A DNA stretch of 64,000 nucleotides, taken from assembly GCA_037893245.1 (NCBI GenBank), contig JBAIAA010000097.1, positions 744,001 to 808,000 on the forward strand. Direction: 5' to 3'. Positions 12,294 through 64,000 of this stretch are shown one piece after another. Positions within the stretch are counted from its first letter, which is position 1; each line of letters starts with the position of its first letter. Made by a program: the position numbers and the translations under genes. This stretch comes from Crossaster papposus. Lineage: Eukaryota; Echinodermata; Asteroidea; Velatida; Solasteridae. The notes beneath the pieces were generated by a model. That model saw only the letters and a list, made by a program, of their open reading frames with translations, ran no database searches and was not told the origin of the DNA.

Positions 12294-12580
12294 GTGTGGC
12301 TAGGTACTCATGAGAAACTCTGATACGCAAAATGTTAGCGAAATTCGGTCATTTTTTGTAGGAGCTGGAGCAGTTTGAAGTTGTAGGGTGTTTTGCCGCA
12401 AGAACCCATCAATCTACCTAAAAATGGCCAAATACCCCTACAGAATGGTTTGATCTCAGCAAGTGAGGTATCGTTGGAAAAAGCACAAAATTCTCTATCC
12501 ACCTTTTTTATTCGTGAGATAGTTAACCATACATGGCGCACACGACTTCAGGAGAAAAATGACTTTAACGACCAACAAAT

Positions 12581-13370
12581 CGTCACCGACACCACGAAGT
12601 AGCACTCGACCATACTTCCAATATATTAGTAAGACAAAAACTATTATATTTTAAATTCTACAATTTAAAAAGTTAATTATTATGGTAAATAGGTTAATGA
12701 GTGTAAGTAAAATAACGCGGTTTGGTGGATTGTTCGTTTTCACGAAGTAAAACTCTATAGAGTGTTACTTCGTGAAAACGATTCTGAGCACTTTGCATGT
12801 CTGTGTAGTTCCACGAAGTGACTCTTTACTCTCGTCCACAGGGGTACACGCACATGTACCACCACACGGACATTTTACAGCTCAATCAGTGCATTACGAC
12901 GCTCTACGGTCATTATTGAAAACGACGTTGCATTCAAAGATTTCGTTTTCACGAAGTAGCACAAGCACTTGTGTGCGCGCACTGTATGTATTTCCTGCAG
13001 ATTTCGTTTCCACGATGTAGCACTGAGTTGTATGTGCGCGCACTGTACGGTTTTCCTGCATTTTTCGTTTTCACGAAGTAACACTGATAATATCTTTGTG
13101 TACGCGCACTGTACGGATTTTCTGCAGATTTCGTTTTCACGAAGTAACACTCTTCTTAAATCTTTAATTAATTCGTAATTAATTAACCCATGGAAACATA
13201 AGTAACACATTCACGACGTTTTAATGTAGTACTGTATATAAATCCCAAACAGGTTTTCAATTCACATTTTATTTGCGGGATAATAACTTGCAAACATTCA
13301 AACGCGTTTATCTTCAAATCAAAACTATTCGCTGTGTGTACATGAGTGCTACTTCGTGGTGTCGGTGACG
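12581..13370. mobile_element. CGTCACC-type inverted-repeat element, copy 1
   Basis: The ends are perfect inverse copies starting CGTCACCGACACCACGAA and continuing GTAGCAC. The 4 bases AAAT flank both sides. The uninterrupted opposite arm of the host foldback shows the empty site (CAACAAATGTG) with one AAAT, which proves the duplication. The interior holds about five 60-bp units with TTCGTTTTCACGAAGTAACACT and GTGCGCGCACTGTA-like blocks. No coding, so non-autonomous. A related copy is at 32001-32795. Confidence 0.85.
12930..13150. repeat. 60-bp repeats with TTCGT-tttc-ACGAA hairpins
   Basis: Each unit has a TTCGTTTTCACGAAG core (5-bp stem, 4-base loop) followed by TA(A/G)CAC and a GTGCGCGCACTGTA block. 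These may be transposase-binding subterminal repeats of the surrounding element; that is inference. Confidence 0.75.
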
Positions 13371-14190
13371 AAATGTGTAACATCACTCCTATGAATGCGG
13401 ATACAGTCACAATTATCAACTATTATGCATGTACATGTATCTCGATCTCGGTAAACCGAGGCGGGCATTGAAAATACCGAGATCGAATTCAAAAATACAT
13501 GCATAATAGTTGATAATTGATACTGTATCCGCATTCATAGGAGTGATATTACACATTTGTTGGTACATGTAGTTAAAGTCATTTTTCTCCTGGAGTTGGT
13601 AATTGCCCAAGCTGATTTTTCGTGTGCGCTATGTACAGTTAACTATCTCACGACTACATCAAAACCGGAGCATATACTTTTGAAATAATTGAGGTTAAAT
13701 GGCAAGGTCACCTTAAATGACCAAGATTTGGGTCAACACATGAAAGCATGTCAAGTGATATATTGGTGGATAGAGAATTTTGTGCTTTTTCCAACGATAC
13801 CTCACTTGCTGAGATCGAACCATTCTGTAGGGGTATTTGGCCATTTTTAGGTAGATTGGTGGCCGGGGATCTGGCCGCATAACCCCCTAAAACTTCAAAC
13901 TGCTCCAGCTCCTACAAAAATGACCGAATTTCGCTAATATTTTGCGTATCAGAGTTTCTCATGAGTACCTAGCCACACTATAGCTTCTAAACTTACAGAC
14001 TGATAGCAAGAAAAGTGTTTACTCGCTAAAACAGTTAATTGTTAATAGTGTATCAATTCTAACAAGGATTTTAAAAGCAAAATGTGTTTCTTGAACATTT
14101 GTTTGTTACGTTTGCACGAATCATCATTTATCGATGGATGATTAAAAGTGTATACACAAACAATGCATTATGATTGTATGAACAATATAC

Positions 14191-14910
14191 TTCACGGGTG
14201 GGAAGTCTCAATGCCTTAAAGGGATCGTATACGTTTGGTAATTACTCAAAAAATTAATGGCAATACAAACTTACTTGGTAAGAAGTACAGCAGCTTTGGA
14301 TAGTATAATGCATTTTTAGAAACTGTTCACTTCGAAGTACTGCGGTTATGGAAAAAGATATCACTTTTTATCCCCAAAAATTTGAATCTGAGAAGCGTTA
14401 CTGCAGTGACGTTTCTCAGAGCGTGTATTCCAAAGGAGATTATTCTTTCCGCGTGGACATAACCGCTCCAGATTTTCGGCAATATCTCAAAATCGGTACC
14501 ACCTTTTAAAATGAATTTTGTACAGGTTAGTTTTATGGTATATATCTATAACTATATAGGATTAAAACAAACAATGGGTTCCAATTACCAAACGTGTACG
14601 ATCCCTTTAAGCTTGACAAAGTAAAATCTTGCATGTGTGCATAGTTTCTACAGCCGCATGTAAATTGTACAGTGTAGATATACATGTACATAGAAATTGT
14701 ACACCATAAGTATATGCAATATTATAAGACTGCGGTCAGCAGTCCAAGTCCGAAAAGGTCATCTCCCAGGCTTGCAGCTTGGCCGCTGTCATGGGGGTCG
14801 TAAATAACCGTCTGATCAAGCTGGTAAGGTTTGTACACAAAACCCCCGGTGTCGGAGGTTTTGTGTAGAAATATTAAGGTACCAACTTTCACGACAACGT
14901 GCTGGTAATG
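14191..14910 (-). repeat. Subterminal repeat, right inverted copy, split by a MITE
   Basis: Inverted copy of 6766-7105, interrupted by the TTAA MITE at 14220-14606. It ends with the same CATTACCAGCACGTTGTCG block (read on the minus strand) that forms the outer end at 6766. Confidence 0.8.
14220..14606 (+). mobile_element. TTAA-flanked MITE, copy 1
   Basis: 387 bp, inverted ends AGGGATCGTATACGTTTGG, flanked by TTAA on both sides (14216-14219, 14607-14610). The paralogous repeat at 7060-7100 shows the empty site (CAAGCTTCAAGCATTG). TTAA target duplication points to piggyBac- or Kolobok-type mobilisation. Confidence 0.8.
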
Positions 14911-15067
14911 AGAGTCAGGAAAAGGTGTCGTGTACACCAACCTCCATACACAGTTATGTCATAAATTCATCCACATTTTCTTCCGCGTCAGTTTATTAAA
15001 TACGAATGAAATGTAATGCGAATTTTTCACTATGTTTGCACTGACAAATCTAAATTCAATCATGGAT

Positions 15068-15273
15068 GACTGGTTGAAGGACAACCAACATATCGGTTAT
15101 GAATGACCAATAGATTGGTTGATACCTTGGTTATAAGCTCAACCAATATGACTGGTTGAAAGACAACCAGTATATTGGTTATAAATGACCAATAGATTGG
15201 TTGATACCTTCACGTTGCGTTGGTTGACGGACAACCAACGCATTGGTTACGCTTTAACCAACACGTTGGTTAA
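15068..15273. repeat. TTGGTTGA..GACAACCAA minisatellite
   Basis: Two and a half units of about 80 bp, each with palindromic halves (GGTTGAAGGACAACC) and GACCAATAGATTGGTTGATACC. Ends at the TTAA of the next MITE. Confidence 0.7.
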
Positions 15274-15659
15274 AGGGATCGTATACGTTTGGTAATTGGA
15301 ACCCCACTGTTTGTTTCAATCCTATATAGATATATACCATAAAACTAACCTGTCAACATTTCATTTAAAAAGGTGGTAGCGATTTTGAGATGATTATTCC
15401 TGAAAATCTAGAGCGGTTATGTCCACGCAGAAAGAATAATCTGCATTGGAATACACAGTCTGAGAAACGTCACTGCAGTAACGCTTCACAGATTCAATTT
15501 GTTTTGGATAAAAAGTCATATCTTTTTCCATAACCGCAGTACTTCAAAGTGAAACGTTTCTAAAATTGCATTATATTATCCAAAGCTGCTGTACTTCTTA
15601 CCAAGTAAGTTTTTATTGCCATTCATTTTTGGAGTAACTACCAAACGTACACGATCCCT
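15274..15659 (-). mobile_element. TTAA-flanked MITE, copy 2, inverted
   Basis: 386 bp, same family as 14220-14606 but in reverse orientation, with shared blocks such as AAGCTGCTGTACTTCTTACC. TTAA at 15270-15273 and 15660-15663. Confidence 0.8.
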
Positions 15660-16183
15660 TTAAAGACTTTCCTTTATCAGCTATTTCTCATTTTGACGAA
15701 CTTAATTGGAGAATTAAGATTGATTTTCTTAATTTGAGTATGCAAATGTATTATACAAAAGTTAAATTTAGTAATTTGACTTAGCTGGGGTCAATAATAG
15801 TTTTTTGATCCAAATTTTATTGTAATCTTATTTCTCTGGTATTACCACTTTTTGGTTCATATTATTAGATTCTTGCTTTCAGTATAAAATCCTATAGTTC
15901 AGTCATTATTTTGTTCTGTGCCCAAGTCCACAGTGTACGTGTGTGTAGCTGCGTAGTACATGTACAGTTCCCTATGCTAGCTTAATAATGAGGTTGACCT
16001 GATCCTTTTCTCCAGGGGGTTGACCATGAAGTTGACCCTCCAATAACCCAGCCAATGTTGAAAGACTGAAATTCCCTGACCGCACATAAAACTGCCAGTC
16101 TGTAAACCACAAGCCCCAATATGAAGAATAAGTTAAGACAGGATTAAGGTACCAATCTTTACGAGAGTGTGTTGGTAATGTTA

Positions 16184-17470
16184 TGTTTTTCCTGCGCAGC
16201 GAAGCACAAGCTTTCCAATTTTAAAGTAATTGTGTCCGCACCATCACTCGTATTGTTTGTTCCCGCGTGAACAATCAGTATAGTGCAATACGCAAGACTC
16301 TCGTGATATACAACCACTGCCCACAGATCTTGATTTTTGGATCCTGGGCAAGCGATAACAGTGACTCTTTTGCAACGACTCAATTTTCCCCACGTATCTA
16401 TTTTATCATTGAGTCTCCAAGAAGAATTACTTGTACATGTTGGTGAGAAGATGATTGATGGAATTGCGCTTGATGTTTAGCCCGGTAGTCATCAAGTTGT
16501 TGTTTAAATCTCTGGGGTTAAGGTTTGTTGGGATTTTCCTTTAGATGAGAATTTGAGTGGGTGCTGGGAACAATCAGCTGGTCGTAATAATGATCAATGA
16601 TTTCCTCTGCAGTAGATTTCTGTGAGACGGACTCAGATTCATCAGGTAATCCCGTAACACGGTTTGAACAAATGACAGTCAGATCTGACTCCCTGCGCGT
16701 AACATTGGATGGTGACACACAACACGACTCGTGTTCACTGTCGTCCTTATGTCGTATATTATGGTTGACTACTGTCGATGGACCCCTTTGTTCCGCGCTA
16801 TTGTTGTCGCCTAGTGATTGGGTTGTGTCGCAGCTTTGGTCGTTTGTATTTTCTTTCATTAACAAAATGGCGGTCCTCAGACTTTTACATTCATTTTCTA
16901 ATTTTCCGTTTTGCGTTTTCAAGTCTCCGAAGTCCAAAAATTGCTTTCTCATTGCAACAATATCGTCTGTCAGGCTATCTATTGCATTTTTCAGCTCGGA
17001 AACAATGTTACAAGGTGTTTCTGCATGCAATGGCCCGGTACCAACAGATTTGTCCCTTTTAACGCTTTTGGAGGGTTCCTGTGCAGTTTCCATGCCGGTT
17101 TTATCCTTTAGTTTAGCTGATGACAAACATGATTTCGGAACTGTATTCGTTTTATCGGCCAAATACAAATACAATCCAACGATGTCATCGGTGACTGGGT
17201 CTACTGACATTTTGACTTCAACGTGAAGTATCCCGGTACGATGCCTTGTGCAGAGTCACATTGCGTGTCGGTGAGCTTCACTTTCGCCAACGAAAATAAG
17301 TGTTTTCCGAGATCACAGAGTTCCTCGGAACTTGATTTCTCCTGCAGACGTTTCTTAATGATATCTCGTGATTGTATACTAGCATCTTGAAGAACAGATT
17401 GAAACTTAAGGCTAAACATTTCCGATATCACCGGGACTGTTGCGTGCACGTCCGCCATGATGTACGTCAA
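16184..17470 (-). mobile_element. LINE ORF1, N-terminal half: coiled coil plus start of SGNH esterase
   Basis: Minus strand. Starts MADVHATVPVISEMF at 17470, then (after a frame change near 17220) a charged region with a heptad-rich coiled coil (SELKNAIDSLTDDIVAMRKQ and following). A serine/asparagine-rich linker leads to VILLGDSMI, the catalytic Ser block of SGNH hydrolases (GDS codons at 16410-16418), then the CTILIVHAGTNNT block. Stops lie near 16518 and at 16398-16400, with a one-base shift just after the latter. Coiled coil plus esterase is the known layout of ORF1 in some CR1/L2 LINEs. The 3' half lies at 6440-6765. Confidence 0.75.
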
Positions 17471-17517
17471 CTCGCTAGCAACATGCTAAACAGAACGATT
17501 TCTTAATGCTTTTACTC

Positions 17518-17539
17518 AGGGGCGTAGCGAGAACATTTT

Positions 17540-17570
<31 letters not shown>

Positions 17571-17571
17571 T
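17518..17571. repeat. hAT-like end followed by 27-base G run
   Basis: CAGGGGCGTAGCGAGAAC at 17518 has the form of a hAT terminus and is followed by an uninterrupted G run at 17544-17570, the same layout as the hAT-like element at 360. The matching right end was not found. Confidence 0.4.
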
Positions 17572-17800
17572 GTGGAAGTGAATCTGCCGACTCCGAGCCT
17601 TTAGCGAGCGCGAAGCCATTGACGGCGTACGATCTCCTTGCGATTGTCACGTTATCGTACGGATGCCGTACTTACACGTGCTGCTCACTTACGATGTCAT
17701 TACTCACTCGCACGTGCTAAGTGCGCCGTCCGTAGAGCAACTGACCGTGGGAAAAATGGCTTAAATGGCGAGTGCAAAACTCAAACAACTCATCAGAAAG

Positions 17801-18110
17801 CAATGAAAATGTAGTTTGACAAGAAAGCTAAAGCTCGTAGATTCAAACCTGGAAATAAGGTTTTGGTGTTGTTACCTGTATCGGGTGATTCCTTTTCAGC
17901 TAGATTTAGTGGATCATATGAAGTAGAGAAAATGCTTAATGATGTTAATACATTTTCAACATGCAAAATAGAAGAATGCGCATAAGGTTGTGCCATGTGA
18001 ATATGCTCAAGCCGTATTTTGAACGAGAGTTTTGTGAACCAGTAGCTACATTGTCCACCCTTAGCAATAGCATAGCAACGGCCGAGGTCCCAGCCAAAGC
18101 CAACAATTCG
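17801..18110 (+). mobile_element. Second Ty3/gypsy fossil: integrase C-terminal fragment
   Basis: A short plus-strand piece with the typical RRFKPGNKVLVLLPVSGDSF block, SGSYEVEKMLND and CHVNMLKPYFER, the end of integrase in a different gypsy lineage from the one at 1-5884. It is broken and lacks the rest of pol. Confidence 0.75.
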
Positions 18111-19071
18111 AACATGGCCCAATTCCGTGTAGATTCGCCATGTTGATATTATTACAATCGCGATTGAATGAGGGCGTTTGCACTGTACTGTCACATGATC
18201 ACGCCACCACGCGTAACTCAATGGGACGGAGACGTGTTTGGTTTAGGCATGCGCAGGTCGATGTTTTCGCTTGGCTTACCGTCCTCTTTGTTTCCCCGTC
18301 CCGAATCGAAAGCTCGCTACTCAGGGTCAGGCTGAGGGCAATCACTGTGTAAACTGTACATATTTCCCTTTTAAATTAACTCTAAGCTGTCGAATGCGAT
18401 CTGACAGGAGAAGGTTTCAGCCGTGTCCTTATTTGGTTTTAAAATCGTTGGCAAATGTATTGGCTAACCCGTGCACCGATGCAAAGTTTGCGAAGGCGTG
18501 AATGAAAACCAGGTGACCGAGAACTAGGTTATTTACGTCACTCCTTTACAAATATTGTTTATGTTGCGTCAACTCCACGTCTTTCACCAGTCGTCAGTAC
18601 AGTCGGCTGCGTAATATAGATTAGTGCCCTGTTTACATATAGGCTAAATTCAAACGGTATACCTGATCCGCGATGTTACTTATCAACCAAAGTTTAGGCA
18701 AAATACAATGTGGCGCATACCGACGAGCACGTTTTGAATATAGATATAATATAAAGGGCACATTATCGTCAACATGCGCAAATTTGAGGACTAGGCATTG
18801 CGATTTTATCATTTAAAAACTTTCCTACTTGAATTTGGATAGTGATGCTTTTGTAATAATATTTGGTTGAAAAAGTGATTTCGGAAATAAAATGCATTTT
18901 CTTGCATCTCGTTTGTTTATATGTTTTTTAACAAGAACTTAATTTCAGAGGTGACTATCAAGTAAACAGAATTTTGAAAATATTTTTGCTAGAAGTAATT
19001 TTTACAAAAATAAACAACACGGGAAACTGACTAGGTAAATTTGCACAAATTTAAAAGTGAACACAGAAATT
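18111..19071. other. No gene recognised
   Basis: AT-rich, without coding signatures. At 18248-18330 it carries one copy of a GGCATGCGCAGGTCGATGT...CTTACCG repeat seen twice at 41408-41560. Confidence 0.4.
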
Positions 19072-19142
19072 GGCAAGGCGGGACTTGAACCCGCAACCTC
19101 CGTAAGACCAGACCAGAGCTCTACCAACTGAGCTATTTTGCC
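19072..19142 (-). tRNA. tRNA-like sequence, probably a pseudogene or SINE head
   Basis: Minus strand. Box A (TAGCTCAGTTGGTAGAGC) and box B (GGGTTCAAGTCCC) are perfect, the T stem pairs GCGGG/CCCGC, the D stem pairs GCTC/GAGC and the acceptor has GGCAA/TTGCC. By spacing, the anticodon loop would be CTGGTCT, giving anticodon GGT (Thr), but the anticodon stem has two mismatches. A working tRNA is therefore unlikely. Confidence 0.5.
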
Positions 19143-19348
19143 CTAGTTGTGTTCGAGGGCTTTAGTCAGAGGTCATAAACACCGTAATTCCGTGTGGCCA
19201 GGAATCACGCTCGATTTTACAATACAACCTGGAAAGCGACATTGTGGGGATCACTCAATTAGAATACGACTTTTTTTTCTTATAATTAATACAAAACAAA
19301 ATATATATAAACATCAAAAATTGAGATGCTGTGTAGCACTGAAGAGCA

Positions 19349-19692
19349 TAGAAAATGTGAAAATATAAATATAACAGTGCTCACCGGAAATAAAACCGAG
19401 CTTTCGGTGCGAATGCACCTTCTTCATGGAGAATTATGGCCTGTTGTGATGTCCCGCTGGTAGAACAAACGCGGAGAAGGTGAACTCCGCGTTCATCCTG
19501 TCAGGTTGTGATGTTCCAACTGGGCACGCTCCAACCTGACGGGATGAACGCGGAGTTCACCTTCTTCGCGTTTGTTCTACCAGCGGGACATCGCAAAAAG
19601 CCATAATTCTCCCTGAAGAAGGTACATTCGCACCGAAAGCTTGGTTTTATTTCCGGTGAGAACTGTTATATTTATATTTTCACATTTTCTAT
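19349..19692. mobile_element. Foldback/MITE hairpin element
   Basis: Nearly perfect inverted arms of about 160 bp around a centre near 19523: outer GAAAATGTGAAAATATAAAT, then ACCGGAAATAAAACC, then CCCGCTGGTAGAACAAACGC on one side, inverted on the other. Would fold as one long hairpin. No coding. Confidence 0.85.
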
Positions 19693-20074
19693 ATATATAT
19701 ATCATTTGAAAGACCACGGTTGAATAATTGACTAAAACAACTTCAATTCGGGCGATTCACAATGCAGTGCGCCACCAAGCGTTTGACTCAAAAGAGCAAC
19801 TTTTAAACTTTACGGTCGACTTCTTCCGTATATCATACTGTAGTGAAATATCTATTCTTCATTGTTCACGCGTCCAAAAAGACGTAAACACTGATGAGTT
19901 CATGCAAAATGAATACCGTTTTTCAAACTGATGCCGACTTTCCCCCATGATGCACTGCGGGTATAGCAGGATTTGCGCCTCCAACGGCAGCTTCTAGGTA
20001 ATGTGAATCGCTCGAATTTTTTGTTGGAATCTATTGACAGTCTCCGTGTTAGCACACTTGAAAAGGACAGGGAT

Positions 20075-20294
20075 GTAGTCGAGTCCATCACAAGTCCCTG
20101 CAAGTCCCTGTAAGTCCCTGCAAGTCCACCACAAGTCCTTCAGTTCCAATTCAAATCACAAGCTATTTAAATCAGCTTTGACAAAGGCATTCCTTTGTCA
20201 TTGTTCATCCAGTTACTTGGGTCTGCCTTTATGAAGGGACTTGTAACTGGCTTCACGAAAAGACTTGTGAACGGACTTGCGGGGACTCGACTAC
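20075..20294. mobile_element. Short inverted-repeat element with AAGTCC repeats
   Basis: Ends GTAGTCGAGTCC and GGACTCGACTAC, with repeated CAAGTCCCTG/GGGACTTG motifs near both ends. A relative without clean ends lies at about 39025-39215. Confidence 0.6.
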
Positions 20295-20863
20295 AAACCT
20301 GGAAAAGGAACACTTTAGTGTGCCTAATACTCGTGTGTGGTTAGTTAGAACACCTTTTGGGCGGGGCCATAGAGCTATATTAAATTACTAGAGCACTCGG
20401 CTCGATGTACAAAGTGATTCGAGCTGGGCGCATCCATGTTTGTGCACAAACCTATGAAAAACTCGAAACTTTGTACGGCTTTTTGCATTATGCGCTTGTA
20501 TTCTATACAGTGCGTTACCAAAACTGAAACGCATGATCAGCAAATAAGCGCAAACATCGCAAATGTACGTGCGTATCCGCGCACTGCAGTTGATTTTGCG
20601 CGACTTTTGTTTAACTGACTTGACGCGCGTAAAGTTGTTTGCGTTTGTTCTACTTGCACCACGTTGCATTTAGAGTACACTTTCAAAATGTAATCCATCT
20701 TTTGTTTGTATGTTCTACAACACGCACATTAATTTAAAATGTCTGCGCGCTGAATGGATTCAAAATATTTCCGCGCGTAAGAGTGAAGAGTTAATAGCCC
20801 TCTAGTAATTTAATATAGCTGTATGGGCGGGGCTTAATTCATTGATCATTGTACTGCCAACAG

Positions 20864-64000
<43,137 letters not shown>

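Larger units (their letters stand above)
12294..13978. mobile_element. Large foldback element with long inverted arms
   Basis: The left arm starts GTGTGGCTAGGTACTCATG and the right arm ends with its inverse at 13978. The arms (about 12294-12580 plus 13371-13450, and 13460-13978) are inverted matches over most of their length, with a TACCGAGATCGA hairpin near the centre. The left arm is split by a 790-bp element (12581-13370); the right arm has about 110 extra bases around 13670-13780. No coding. Confidence 0.8.
6766..16180. mobile_element. 9.4-kb composite insertion with 38-bp inverted ends and TTA target duplication
   Basis: The left end (from 6766, CATTAACAGCACGTTGTCG) and the right end (to 16180) are inverted matches over 38 bases, about 30 identical, both running to GGTACCTTAAT. 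TTA flanks both sides (6763-6765, 16181-16183). One LINE ORF1 lies in two halves outside the two ends. A 3-bp TTA/TAA duplication is typical of PIF/Harbinger transposons, but no transposase is recognised. The interior is full of other elements (Helitron, LINE, foldbacks, MITEs), so it has grown by nesting. Confidence 0.6.

Noticed and set aside
16597-17226. 209-codon plus-strand frame
   Set aside because: Opposite strand of the LINE ORF1 coiled-coil region, which explains its length; no family match.
19072-19142. Functional tRNA-Thr(GGT)
   Set aside because: Anticodon stem mismatches and a weak acceptor stem; kept only as a tRNA-like sequence.
20849-20863. Start of the protease gene at this point
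   Set aside because: There is no ATG; the bases form a polypyrimidine/CAG acceptor, so the first coding exon must lie upstream.

Overview
The window looks like nuclear DNA of an invertebrate animal, probably a marine deuterostome (amphioxus, hemichordate or echinoderm type). This is an inference. It rests on GT-AG introns, a mosaic membrane protease built from phase-1 exons, and a dense mixture of gypsy, DIRS, Penelope, CR1/L2-like, Helitron, hAT-like and foldback elements. No species can be named from the sequence alone.

Left part (1-20 kb). No host gene was found here; it is a stack of nested mobile elements. A broken Ty3/gypsy element (1-5884) holds a hAT-like insertion with an 8-bp target duplication and a LINE 3' fragment. 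A LINE ORF1 with coiled coil and SGNH-esterase domains, on the minus strand, is cut in two by a 9.4-kb insertion (6766-16180) flanked by TTA. That insertion holds a Helitron (9494-10924), a LINE reverse transcriptase (10949-12293), a large foldback element and several short inverted-repeat elements. A second gypsy fragment, a tRNA-like sequence and more hairpin elements lie at 17.5-20.3 kb.

Right part (20.8-64 kb). One large plus-strand gene runs to the end of the window. Exons found: cytoplasmic tail and transmembrane anchor (20864-21110); two tiny stalk exons; a three-exon SEA domain; a 951-base mucin-like exon of PPTQ repeats; then CUB, LDLa, LDLa, Frizzled, trypsin (four exons), LDLa and EGF; then a second CUB, LDLa, LDLa, Frizzled, trypsin set cut off at the window edge. 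Nearly all domain boundaries are phase-1 introns. The second set comes from a tandem duplication of about 13.2 kb (42432-55617 copied to 55618 onward) whose breakpoints lie in introns, so the reading frame carries through. The predicted product is a type II transmembrane protein with at least two trypsin-like domains, resembling an enteropeptidase/corin/polyserase mixture. The first transmembrane exon is not the start; the initiator exon was not found.

Main points of interest. The first trypsin domain reads GDTGG, not GDSGG, at the catalytic serine. Between the two duplicated modules, amino-acid changes in the protease fall mostly in the 37- and 99-loops that contact substrate. The CUB domains lack the usual cysteines. 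Two copies of an unfamiliar 0.79-kb inverted-repeat element with perfect 4-bp target duplications and internal hairpin repeats occur at 12.6 and 32.0 kb.
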